From: a virus
IMG/VR virus record: IMGVR_UViG_3300025914_000045
Coordinates: 1 to 25,663 of that record
Reading direction: 5' to 3' (one strand)
Length of the DNA: 25,663 nucleotides
Notes under the pieces: model-generated
Databases searched by the model: none
What the model saw: only the letters and a program-made list of their open reading frames with translations
What the model was told of the DNA's origin: nothing
Part shown: positions 7,598 to 15,074 of the stretch, in pieces
How positions within the stretch are numbered: the stretch's first letter is position 1
Layout of the letters: each line of letters begins with the position of its first letter
Position numbers and translations under genes: made by a program

Positions 7598-8113
7598 TTA
7601 GTAGCTCGGATACCACTTCGTAGTGGTCGGATCGAAACACATCGTGAGCACCTTGTTTTGCACCACAGTCGTCGCGAGCGCGATATTACCGGACGTCAAA
7701 GTAGCGCCCGGCGTCGCGTTATCGAAGATCATGTTGATGCAGCCCGAGCGCCCGCCGAATGGCGAGTTGATCGTGGCGATCTGCACAGTGCCCGTGACGT
7801 GGAAGGTGTTGCCGCCCGTCGGCGCGCTGATCGTCGCCGCCGACGCAACGGCCGTCGGCAACGTGGGCGGCCCAACGTCGAGCAAGCCGCCCACGTCAAG
7901 CGAACGCGTGCCCGAGTTGTAGACGGCGCCGTCGAGGAAATTGAGATACAGGATCGACGGCACCTTGCGGAAGTACCCAACGCCCGTCCCGAAGGATTTG
8001 ACGTCGAGAAGCATAACCGGGCTGGTCACTGCCGCATACGCGGCGCGCGCGCCCATGAGGCACGCGACCGCGATGAGGAGCGCAACCGCCGTATTTCGTG
8101 CGTAGCGCTTCAT
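7598..8113 (-). CDS. Exported beta-structured protein with signal peptide, in head module
   Basis: The 171-residue product has a clear Sec signal peptide: the positively charged MKRYARN, the hydrophobic core AVALLIAVACLMG and a cleavage-type 'AAYA|AVT' at about residue 27. The mature part is Thr/Gly/Asn-rich and predicted beta. It contains 'GGNTFHVTGTVQIATI', followed by a Cys pair (GCINMIF and LTMCFD) that could form a disulfide, and ends WYPSY. The 'FHVTGT..I..I' pattern is often seen near the C-termini of phage fibre and head-decoration proteins. Start ATG 8113 follows the previous stop without a gap, with GGGAG upstream. Export is odd for a gene lying next to the capsid gene; function unknown. 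Confidence 0.8.
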   Translation of the reverse strand: MKRYARNTAVALLIAVACLMGARAAYAAVTSPVMLLDVKSFGTGVGYFRKVPSILYLNFLDGAVYNSGTRSLDVGGLLDVGPPTLPTAVASAATISAPTGGNTFHVTGTVQIATINSPFGGRSGCINMIFDNATPGATLTSGNIALATTVVQNKVLTMCFDPTTTKWYPSY

Positions 8114-8416
8114 TTACTTTTCTCCCTTCTGTTCCGTCAGCGCAGGAAGCGGCGGCAGCTTGGTCACCTGCAACTGCCCTTCCGCCTCGCGCTTTTCGCC
8201 ACCGTCATCTTCGGCGGGGGCCTCGTGGATCTCGTCGGTGACGTCCACGAGTTTCCCCGCCTCCACCCACATTTCGACGGTGGGATTTTCCAGCGCCGCG
8301 AACCACCGCCCTTCGCTAACCGGAGTCACGCCCGGCAACAGCGTGACTTCCGGCATACGACGCGCGGGCGGCAAGTGAATCGCCGCCGTGTGCGCATTCT
8401 TGATCAGCTTGAACAT
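8114..8416 (-). CDS. Small hypothetical protein next to major capsid gene
   Basis: The 100-residue protein MFKLIKNAHTAAIHLPPARR has a middle part 'VTLLPGVTPVSEGRWFAALENP', typical of small head-module proteins that follow capsid genes. After it comes an acidic, Glu/Lys-rich low-complexity tail. Its ATG overlaps the TAA of the capsid gene (TAATG), so the two are likely translated together. I do not recognise a named family. It may be a small virion component or assembly factor. Confidence 0.65.
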   Translation of the reverse strand: MFKLIKNAHTAAIHLPPARRMPEVTLLPGVTPVSEGRWFAALENPTVEMWVEAGKLVDVTDEIHEAPAEDDGGEKREAEGQLQVTKLPPLPALTEQKGEK

Positions 8417-9540
8417 TACGACGAGCCATCCATGTAAACCGCCGACAGCGGGTAGTAAAACACCACGCCGCCAATGCGCGCATGGCAGGGGATTTCGTAC
8501 TGCATCCCTTCCAACTGCGGCGCGAATTGCTCAAACTCCTGGGGAATCTCGAGAGTGAGCGCATTCTCGTCGCGACGATACACGACGATGCGGCCACCCG
8601 TACCGCCCGCATTCTGATTCGTCAGCTTGGACCACTGATCGATATTCTTGCAGTACGGGTTGTTTTCCAGAAACGACCGCATCGCGGTCTTATCCACAAG
8701 CGCCGAATAGGGCGTCTGCGAGAAGATCGCGAATTCGTTGATCGGCAGAATCGCCGTGTCAGCGACTTCGACACCGTTGGACTGCGTGATCACCTTGCCG
8801 AACGCAGCGTTCATGTCGCCGATCATGTCGAGCGCGGTGGCCGTCGCCCAAGCGCCCGTGGGGGCTGCCATCACCGGGACGCTGCCATTGTTGATGATGC
8901 CGGTGAAGCCCGCTTCCGTGAGGCCCACGGCGGCGATGTCATCAATGCGCGCCTCGATCACGCGGCGCGCGGCAGCCGCACGCTTGTAATCGAGCTGGCC
9001 ACCGCCCTGCGGCGCGGCCATCGCCACGCGGCGCATGTCCTGAATCGTGTAGGTGTACTTCGCGCCCAGGCTCTTGATGTTGGTGATCACTTCGGTCTTG
9101 AACACGTCGACCGATTCGAAATCGGTCGCATAGTTCGCGATCACCTTCGCCATGCCGACGAGATCCCACGACCAGAACGACCACTGCTCCGCGCCCGGCG
9201 GGACTTCATGCGAGACGGGCAGGAAGTCGCGCGCGCGGAACATGGTGTACTTGACGTCGAAGGTGCGCGCCTTGATGTAGAGGAGCTGGCGCGTAATGAA
9301 CGCCGTCTCGCCCGCATCGAAGCGGCGCCCGTCGGCGCGACGGCCGATCTTGCCGTGGCGGATTTGATCCTCCACGAAAGCAGCCGTCTCCTGATAATCC
9401 GCATCTTCGGTATCGATGCGAAAGTTTTTGAACGAAGGAAAGCGACCGCTCGTGACGCTATCGTCACGATACGCGCGCCCACCGCCAAAGGATCCAAGAT
9501 CCTCGTAACGGTCCATCAGAATTCGTGCGAGGCGATTCAT
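8416..9540 (-). CDS. Major capsid protein (DUF2184-type)
   Basis: The 374-residue product starts at ATG 9540 with GGAGGT six bases upstream, overlapping the previous TAA. A longer reading from 9591 is not needed. Diagnostic stretches include 'DYQETAAFVEDQIRHGKI', 'AETAFITRQL'-like text, 'DVKYTMFRARDFLPVSHEVP', 'AEQWSFWSWD', 'ITNIKSLGAKYTYTIQDMRR' and 'IPCHARIGGVVFYYPLSAVY'. These fit the DUF2184 capsid family with the HK97 fold. It follows the protease/scaffold gene and a small coat-associated gene, as expected. It forms the icosahedral shell. Confidence 0.92.
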   Translation of the reverse strand: MNRLARILMDRYEDLGSFGGGRAYRDDSVTSGRFPSFKNFRIDTEDADYQETAAFVEDQIRHGKIGRRADGRRFDAGETAFITRQLLYIKARTFDVKYTMFRARDFLPVSHEVPPGAEQWSFWSWDLVGMAKVIANYATDFESVDVFKTEVITNIKSLGAKYTYTIQDMRRVAMAAPQGGGQLDYKRAAAARRVIEARIDDIAAVGLTEAGFTGIINNGSVPVMAAPTGAWATATALDMIGDMNAAFGKVITQSNGVEVADTAILPINEFAIFSQTPYSALVDKTAMRSFLENNPYCKNIDQWSKLTNQNAGGTGGRIVVYRRDENALTLEIPQEFEQFAPQLEGMQYEIPCHARIGGVVFYYPLSAVYMDGSS

Positions 9541-10103
9541 TACCACACCTCCATGAGCGCCAAGCCAGGCGCAGAGAGCGTCATCAACCAACGGCCGTGC
9601 GGGAATTTGACCTTACCCGTGCCCGCGCCGAAACCAAACTGACCCAGCGGATTGTTCGTTTGGGCAGTGGTGTACACGTAGACGTCGCCGTACTGCGTCG
9701 GCGCCTCCGCGGCGAACACCCACAGCTCACCCTTACGCAGCATCGGAACGTCCATCTTGTCCAGGTACGTTCCATAGGAGAACGTGCCTTGAGACGCAGT
9801 GCCGATGTTGTCCAACTGCCCGCGCGACGTGTCGAGGATCGGGATGCCCTCAAACACGCTGTCGATCATCGGGTCAGCCACAAGGCCCGCGGGAAGCGCC
9901 TTGATCGTGCCCGCCTGCCCGCTGCCCGGCGTTGACACGAGCGGAGCGGGAACGCTCTCACTCTGCGCGCCTGGGGCCACGAGCAAGCCAATCCCAACGG
10001 CGCCTTCCGCAACCTTCGAAAAGATGCGGGTGCCGTCGGTCCATCGAACCATACCCGCCAATGCGGCGGGCGGGTTATTCGCGTAGCTAGTCTGCTGTCC
10101 CAT
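9540..10103 (-). CDS. Head decoration / cement-like protein
   Basis: The 187-residue product starts MGQQTSYANNPPAALAGM with GGAGG 8 bases upstream. It is Gly/Ala/Pro-rich and beta-like, with 'VGIGLLVAPGAQSESVP', 'GIPILDTSRGQLDN', 'KGELWVFAAEAPTQYGDVYVY' and 'GQFGFGAGTGKVKFPHGRW'. The pattern resembles 'structural cement protein' (Gp24-like) annotations found just before DUF2184 capsid genes in related phages. It probably coats or stabilises the capsid. The assignment is by pattern and position. Confidence 0.7.
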   Translation of the reverse strand: MGQQTSYANNPPAALAGMVRWTDGTRIFSKVAEGAVGIGLLVAPGAQSESVPAPLVSTPGSGQAGTIKALPAGLVADPMIDSVFEGIPILDTSRGQLDNIGTASQGTFSYGTYLDKMDVPMLRKGELWVFAAEAPTQYGDVYVYTTAQTNNPLGQFGFGAGTGKVKFPHGRWLMTLSAPGLALMEVW

Positions 10104-10121
10104 CGTTTTTCCCTCCGCGCC

Positions 10122-10808
10122 TTAGCGCATCGTTTCCAACATCGAACCCTGCACGGCCGGATAGCCGTCGATTTCCCGATTCGGATTGCTCTTGCTCATC
10201 GCGAGCGGGCGACGGTGGCGCTCCTCTTCGGAGGCATCGCGGCGCGAGCGATAGTGATCCATCGTCGGTTGCTTGCCGTCGTCGCGCGTGAAGCCCTCGG
10301 GCGGCTTGCGGAGGTGGGCCGGAACACGGCCACCCTGCACGCGGTTGTTTTCGTCGAGGCGCAGCCCCTGGCCATCCTTGCGCGTGGCGGTGTCGGGCTG
10401 CGCGGGGATCGCGCGAAACAACCCGTCGAGATAATCCTTCGACTTGCCGTCAAGCTTGATCTCCGTGTGATGCGCCTTGATCGCCAACAGCTTGATCGCG
10501 GGCACGCTGAGGCCATCCAGCTTCGTGTCCTTCGGTAGCACAACGCGCGCCCGGCGGATCACCGCGTCGCGAACCTGCACGGCGCGATCGAGGCGCTGCG
10601 GCGAATTGGCGACGGCCAGTTGCTTCTTGAGCTTCTCGGTTTCCACCGTTGCAGCGTCGGCACGTGCCTTAGCCTGATCGCGTTCCTTGATGAGCTGCGC
10701 GCGAGTGGCGGCGGCATCCTTGCGCGCCTTGTCTCGACGGGTAACCGCCGCCTTGTGGGCGTCGGTGCCCACTTCGTACTTGGTACCGCCGATCACTTCG
10801 ATTTCCAT
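10122..10808 (-). CDS. Nested scaffold protein from internal in-frame start
   Basis: Inside the protease gene, ATG 10808 is preceded by AGAGGAG (spacing about 6-7), a better ribosome site than that of the parent gene. The 228-residue product begins MEIEVIGGTKYEVGTDAHK and then forms a coiled coil. This start lies exactly at the border of the two domains. It resembles the lambda C/Nu3 pair, in which the scaffold is translated from an internal start. Expression is inferred. Confidence 0.65.
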   Translation of the reverse strand: MEIEVIGGTKYEVGTDAHKAAVTRRDKARKDAAATRAQLIKERDQAKARADAATVETEKLKKQLAVANSPQRLDRAVQVRDAVIRRARVVLPKDTKLDGLSVPAIKLLAIKAHHTEIKLDGKSKDYLDGLFRAIPAQPDTATRKDGQGLRLDENNRVQGGRVPAHLRKPPEGFTRDDGKQPTMDHYRSRRDASEEERHRRPLAMSKSNPNREIDGYPAVQGSMLETMR

Positions 10809-11378
10809 GTTTCGCTCCTCTTTGTCCCGTCGTTGGTTACCCTTCGAATCGAGTCGCAAACGGACTTCCGGCCCGGCCCGACCATCCGGGACAAGCGCCA
10901 CGTGGTTGTAACGAATATTGCGTTGAATGCGATCGTAGCGCTCGCCGTCGGGCGCAACGCCCGCCGTCTCATCCACGTCGCAGTTGTAGCCGCAGCTCAA
11001 TTCACGCGTGCCGTTGCGAATCGCGTCCACCGCTTCCTGTGCCTGCCAAACGGTACGCGCGGCAATCTTGTCGCCATCCTGCTTCACCGTGCCGCTCTCC
11101 ACGTGCCCCATGTTGTGCTTGCGATGCATCTTGGGGGTCATGGGATCGGTAGGGTGAAGGTGCGTGAGCGGCGCGTTGGGAAGCGTCGCGAGGCTATCCG
11201 CGTTGAAAACCTCTTCGGGCGGGCGATACTCGCGGATGACAGTGCCGTCATCCTGCACGTAATCGAAAACACCCGTACGCGTCAGAAAAGCGGGGATGCT
11301 GAATCCACCTTGCGGCGTGATGGTAACTTCCCCGAGTGAGCCAACATCGAAGCGGGTACGCCCTTTGATAACGCCCAT
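10122..11378 (-). CDS. Prohead protease fused to scaffold (DUF2213-type)
   Basis: This 418-residue protein has an N-terminal DUF2213-like domain (residues 1 to about 180). Typical pieces are 'EVTITPQGGFSIPAFLTRTGVFDYV', 'EEVFNADSLATLPNAPLTHLHP', 'ELSCGYNCDVDET' and 'RNIRYNHVALVPDGRAGPEVRL'. It is the head maturation protease of these phages. From about residue 191 on, the protein changes to a long charged coiled coil ('KARADAATVETEKLKKQLA'), followed by a Arg/Asp-rich tail, as in scaffold proteins. An internal start at 10808 would release the scaffold alone. The gene lies just upstream of the decoration and capsid genes. The start has little Shine-Dalgarno signal. Confidence 0.85.
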   Translation of the reverse strand: MGVIKGRTRFDVGSLGEVTITPQGGFSIPAFLTRTGVFDYVQDDGTVIREYRPPEEVFNADSLATLPNAPLTHLHPTDPMTPKMHRKHNMGHVESGTVKQDGDKIAARTVWQAQEAVDAIRNGTRELSCGYNCDVDETAGVAPDGERYDRIQRNIRYNHVALVPDGRAGPEVRLRLDSKGNQRRDKEERNMEIEVIGGTKYEVGTDAHKAAVTRRDKARKDAAATRAQLIKERDQAKARADAATVETEKLKKQLAVANSPQRLDRAVQVRDAVIRRARVVLPKDTKLDGLSVPAIKLLAIKAHHTEIKLDGKSKDYLDGLFRAIPAQPDTATRKDGQGLRLDENNRVQGGRVPAHLRKPPEGFTRDDGKQPTMDHYRSRRDASEEERHRRPLAMSKSNPNREIDGYPAVQGSMLETMR

Positions 11379-11461
11379 TTAATGGACTATGAGAGCAGAT
11401 TTTTTGAATGGCTGCAAGGGGTTGGCCGGGATACGGCGAATTACCTAGTAGCTGCGATCGG

Positions 11462-12337
11462 TTATTCGCTGTCGTCTTCTCCTGCGCCGAAGGCAGATTC
11501 TATGGCAGGGACGGCGATGCAACGGCAATTGTAATCGTCGCCCGGGTGATCGTCTTCCCCGTTGCTGGACTTGTCCGCCTTCAGTGGGGGATCATCCCAT
11601 TCATAAATTTCGTCGGGATCGTCCAATTCAGCGTGCTCGGGGCGCACGCTACCGTCGCGGCGGGACAGCCAATGATACCCCGTAACGCCGGCTTGTTTCT
11701 GCGTCGCCTGATTCATATCAGCGAACGTGTTACCGAAGAGTAACCGAACGCTCGTTTGCAATTGGCTCTCTGCGCCGTCGAGTGCCCCGTCGAGTAGCGT
11801 GCTGAGCGCCTCGCGCGTGCGATCCTCTTCGGCCACCGATTCCCATTCGGCAAACGCTTGGCTGACGCGCTTTGTGGCCTCCACTGGGTAATCCTCGAGA
11901 ATCGACACCAACCCGTCAACGAAGCCGTACGTTTGTTCGCTCAGGTCCACTTCTAGGTCGCGCGCCTGCACGCCCAAGCTTTCCGCGACCTGCGCGTGGA
12001 CGTTCTTCGCCATGTCGTGCGCGAGCGGTGTCACCGTTGAGCGCAACTCTTTGCGAGCCACCGTGCGCGCACGCGGGGCGTCTGTGCGCGCATTGCGATG
12101 GAGCCATGCGACTTTCAGGTGCGGGTTGTGCGCGCGCGCGACCGCAGCGACGATGAGCCGCAGCCTCGCTTCGATGCCTACCGGATGCTTGGGTGCGCGG
12201 CGCCGCAGCTCTGCGCGCTTGGTTGCTTTACTCTTACGAGGCGCGCGTTTTCTGATGCGTTCGCCAACTTTGGCAATGCGCGCATGAGCATGTGCGGCGA
12301 ATGAATTGAACGGCGCCGTCTGACGTGGTTTTTCCAT
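11462..12337 (-). CDS. Minor head protein, MuF / SPP1 gp7-like
   Basis: The 291-residue product starts at ATG 12337 (AGGATAAGG upstream). The N-terminal half is very basic and helical, with 'HRNARTDAPRARTVARKELR'. The C-terminus carries the MuF signature 'YHWLSRRDGSVRPEHAELDD' (about 222-240) and ends 'GDDYNCRCIAVP' (about 267-277), the conserved Cys pair of this domain. Such proteins are minor capsid components that act near the portal and may be injected with DNA. It follows the portal by two genes, consistent with this role. No toxin domain is fused; the protein ends shortly after the domain. Confidence 0.85.
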   Translation of the reverse strand: MEKPRQTAPFNSFAAHAHARIAKVGERIRKRAPRKSKATKRAELRRRAPKHPVGIEARLRLIVAAVARAHNPHLKVAWLHRNARTDAPRARTVARKELRSTVTPLAHDMAKNVHAQVAESLGVQARDLEVDLSEQTYGFVDGLVSILEDYPVEATKRVSQAFAEWESVAEEDRTREALSTLLDGALDGAESQLQTSVRLLFGNTFADMNQATQKQAGVTGYHWLSRRDGSVRPEHAELDDPDEIYEWDDPPLKADKSSNGEDDHPGDDYNCRCIAVPAIESAFGAGEDDSE

Positions 12338-12400
12338 GCGCCTTATCCTGTTTCACACGGCGGCGAACGTTTTCACATGGCTCGAATGGAAGCGCTTTGT

Positions 12401-13111
12401 TCATGCGTAGTGGTATCCAAATTCAGCGCGCACCGACGCAGACGCGGTGTTGCCCGGCGTAGCATAGAGCTGCACGCGCGCCGGACCCTGCACGACAGCG
12501 ATGGGCGTACCCGGCCCGAGCGAACGCGTGCCCGCGAGCCCCTGCGCGGCAAGGGTGGACGTCAACGCCTTGTCTGCCACGTTCGCCAGCGGATACGCCG
12601 TCGATCGCAGGTTGAATTGCGTCTGCACCGTGGCCACTTCCAAGCTGTCAACCTGCACGTCATCCACGAAGAGGCGGCGCCCGCTAGGCACGTACGCGTG
12701 CCCGATATATGAGCGTCGATCACCAGCGGCGAGTGCAACGATTGCCGTGCCCGTGCCGTCGGCGGAGGGGTAGAGGCTGATCGCGCCCGCTGCCACGGCG
12801 CCACTGCCCGCGGTGAGCGCCTCGATTTTGTCGATCAGGCGGATGGCGTTCGCGGCATCGATTTGCACCGCAGTCGTGCCATTGAGCGTTGCAGTGTACG
12901 TGAACGGGCCTGCGATGCTGCCATCCGCGGCCAACGTGTAGTACGTCACCTTGACGGTGCGCACGCCCGTGCCCGCAGCGGCATCGTTGGCCGATGCGCT
13001 CTTGACGCTGAGCGGGGAGGCCACCGACGGCTCATTGTAGGTGGCGGCATTGACGGGCACCTCAGTGCCCGCGGTGAAGGCGGCTGCATTGTATCCAAAC
13101 GCGCGCGGCAT
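12401..13111 (-). CDS. Hypothetical beta-rich virion protein
   Basis: The 236-residue product starts MPRAFGYNAAAFTAGTEVP, with AAGGA 9 bases upstream. It is very Ala/Thr/Val-rich with few charged residues, for example 'VKVTYYTLAADGSIAGPFTY', 'GSGAVAAGAISLYPSADGTG', 'RRLFVDDVQVDSLEVATVQ' and 'PGTPIAVVQGPARVQLYATP'. Compositions like this are usual for capsid decoration or neck-associated proteins. It sits between the MuF and portal genes. I do not recognise a named family. Confidence 0.7.
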   Translation of the reverse strand: MPRAFGYNAAAFTAGTEVPVNAATYNEPSVASPLSVKSASANDAAAGTGVRTVKVTYYTLAADGSIAGPFTYTATLNGTTAVQIDAANAIRLIDKIEALTAGSGAVAAGAISLYPSADGTGTAIVALAAGDRRSYIGHAYVPSGRRLFVDDVQVDSLEVATVQTQFNLRSTAYPLANVADKALTSTLAAQGLAGTRSLGPGTPIAVVQGPARVQLYATPGNTASASVRAEFGYHYA

Positions 13112-13116
13112 GCTTT

Positions 13117-13449
13117 TTATCCTTTCGCAGAGGTTGGGTTAGCGCGGCGTTCACGTGCCGCTTTCTTTTCGTACTTGGCTGCGATCTTTTCGTGTCCCTC
13201 AGCTAGCGCTGTATTCCCTCGGCTGCGTTCAATATTAGCGATGGCTTGATGATATTCGGCGTGGTGCGCGTTGGTGTTGCCTTTGAGCGACACCATTTGC
13301 ACGTTGCCGCTACTCGCTGCGCCTTCGCTTCCACTGCTGCCACCATTGCCCTCACCGAATTTGCCGTCTTTGTCGCGCGGATGATCGCTTTCGTTCCAAT
13401 CATCCATGCGCTCCGATTCATCAAGCAGCGTTTCGTCATCGTCAATCAT
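13117..13449 (-). CDS. Small acidic/basic protein with HPRDKDGKF motif
   Basis: A 110-residue product is read from ATG 13449, which overlaps the portal stop (TGATG) with GGAG upstream. The N-terminus is acidic (MIDDDETLLDESERMDDW), followed by 'NESDHPRDKDGKFGEGNGG'. This is a motif that commonly occurs in phage proteins near portal and MuF genes, often fused to a larger domain. A Ser/Gly linker leads to a helical basic tail 'IANIERSRGNTALAEGHEKIAAKY'. Here the motif occurs in a stand-alone small protein. Function is unknown; a virion or DNA-associated role is plausible. Confidence 0.65.
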   Translation of the reverse strand: MIDDDETLLDESERMDDWNESDHPRDKDGKFGEGNGGSSGSEGAASSGNVQMVSLKGNTNAHHAEYHQAIANIERSRGNTALAEGHEKIAAKYEKKAARERRANPTSAKG

Positions 13450-15074
13450 CACGTCTCCGTCACGCGCGGCGGCACAGGTTCGGCCGAATTCTGCGCCGTC
13501 TGCTGTTCAGCAGCGATACCCGGCGTAGGCGCAGGATCCTCGGCTGCGGCTTGCGCGTTGCCGGCTTCTGTCTCCATCGTCTGGAGACTCGTGGCCATGA
13601 TGCGTTTGCGGCTGTCGCTGTCGATCTTCGTCTCGAGGCTGTACTTGCCGCCGCCAAAGCGCGACAGCGCGGCCTCTTCGGGCGTCACCATGCCACTGGT
13701 GATGTTTTGCGTATCCGCCTGCGCCTGCGCCAAGTGCATCTGCGCCTCCTCCGTGGCGGTGAGCTGCCACAGCGGCGGGAAAACGATCGACCAGTCCTCG
13801 GGGTTATCGAAACCCTGTGCGACCGCTTCAATGTACAGGTAAGTCTCGATCTGCGGGCGGATGCCTTGCGTTTGCGTCGCTTTGATCGTGTCATACCACC
13901 AACGGATGTTGCCGTCGGCAGCGTTGCCAGCGTTCAAGCCACCGGGCGACTCACCGAAGAGGATTTGCTTAGGCATGCGCGCGGCGCCCGCAACGCGTGT
14001 GTACGTCTGATCGAGCATGTCAGGGATGCCATCGAACGGAGTTGCCACGCGCTCGAATTCCTCCGCATCGCCGCTTTGATCGCCTGCGTCGAGGAGGATC
14101 GCGCGGAACGTGCTACGGATCATGTCCATGAATTGGAAGCGACTCAGCATCGTTTCTTGATCCGAGTCGATCATCTGAATCAGACCGCGGATCTTGAAAA
14201 CCGCTTGCGAAGCATCGCTGAGGAGCGTGGCGGCTGACTGCCAATTGTCGTTGAACAATTGCAACGCGCGGTAGCATTTCTGCAACACGCTGTAGTCGGT
14301 GCCCTGATTGGCCAGGCGCAGGCGCTTTGACGTCAACTCCCCGCCAAAGCGAATCATACGCGACTCATGAATCAGTAGCACTTGGCTCGTGTTGAAAATG
14401 TCGTACGGCGCGCCCACGTAGACGGCAACGGGTTGGCACAGGTAAATCGCCACGTCGCCGAATTTCGGCGCGAGCATATCCGCGTACCAACGCCACGGAG
14501 TCAAGTCGCGCTTGTCAAAGACGGTGAGCGTTTCAACGTTCTTCACGTTGTCGCGGTCGAGCGGCTCCCATGGGTCGCGCCCGTCATCCACTACCATGAA
14601 GATGCTGCCCAAGCCGTAGAGGCGACCCCACGTCATGGCTTCGCGCGCCTTTTGCGCGAGCCCGTTTTCGTCGACGCGCTTCTGTAGAATGTTGGCTTGC
14701 TCTTGCACCGTGCCACTCTGCTTTTTCATCGCAGCTTGGGCGACGGTGCGGAGATCATCCGCCTTCGGATTGGGGTTCTTTTTCAGGAAGTCGTTAACCT
14801 CCGCTTGCGCGGATTTTGAGATCACCATGAAGCCTTCACGGAAAGCTTCGTCGGGGACAGCAGAGACGATGCGCGCGGCAACGTCGTCGCTGTGGTACAT
14901 GGCTTCAAGCTCAAGCGGAGAGATAATCGGGTCCAAGACGGGGCGCGTATACGTCGTCTTGTCGCGGCCCCCCGCGAGCCCCGTCATTGCATTCATCCAA
15001 CCGTCAACGCGCGTGCGGAATTTGGCCATCGCATCGGCGCCACCAATCGCTAACTTTTTCGCCCACGAGGCCAT
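13449..15074 (-). CDS. Portal protein (DUF1073-type)
   Basis: The 541-residue product starts at ATG 15074 with GGAGG six bases upstream, overlapping the terminase stop. Recognisable stretches are 'SPLELEAMYHSDDVAARIVSAVPDEAF' (about 55-80), 'RLYGLGSIFMVVDDGRDPWEPL', 'VYVGAPYDIFNTSQVLLIHESRMIRF' and 'RMPKQILFGESPGGLNAGNAADGNIRWWYD' (shown in the middle to C-terminal part). This is the pattern of the DUF1073 portal family, also annotated as the 'Acb1 family' portal-like group. It forms the ring through which DNA is packaged. The C-terminus is Gln/Ala-rich. It lies right after the large terminase. Confidence 0.92.
   Translation of the reverse strand: MASWAKKLAIGGADAMAKFRTRVDGWMNAMTGLAGGRDKTTYTRPVLDPIISPLELEAMYHSDDVAARIVSAVPDEAFREGFMVISKSAQAEVNDFLKKNPNPKADDLRTVAQAAMKKQSGTVQEQANILQKRVDENGLAQKAREAMTWGRLYGLGSIFMVVDDGRDPWEPLDRDNVKNVETLTVFDKRDLTPWRWYADMLAPKFGDVAIYLCQPVAVYVGAPYDIFNTSQVLLIHESRMIRFGGELTSKRLRLANQGTDYSVLQKCYRALQLFNDNWQSAATLLSDASQAVFKIRGLIQMIDSDQETMLSRFQFMDMIRSTFRAILLDAGDQSGDAEEFERVATPFDGIPDMLDQTYTRVAGAARMPKQILFGESPGGLNAGNAADGNIRWWYDTIKATQTQGIRPQIETYLYIEAVAQGFDNPEDWSIVFPPLWQLTATEEAQMHLAQAQADTQNITSGMVTPEEAALSRFGGGKYSLETKIDSDSRKRIMATSLQTMETEAGNAQAAAEDPAPTPGIAAEQQTAQNSAEPVPPRVTET

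Noticed and set aside
8482-9642. A 386-codon plus-strand frame opposite the capsid gene
   Set aside because: It is a shadow of the major capsid gene, with an Arg-rich low-complexity product.
11379-11461. Possible promoter upstream of the protease gene (TTGCAG, TCTCAT, 17 bases apart)
   Set aside because: Both hexamers match poorly. I see nothing else in this 83-base gap.
11452-11463. A further CGATCGGTTATT copy near the end of the MuF gene
   Set aside because: It is in the opposite orientation and has no promoter hexamers in the right place, so it may be chance.
12237-12403. A frame MNKALPFEPCENVRRR overlapping the stop at 12403
   Set aside because: There is no ribosome site, and most of it lies in another frame of the MuF gene, which has a good start.
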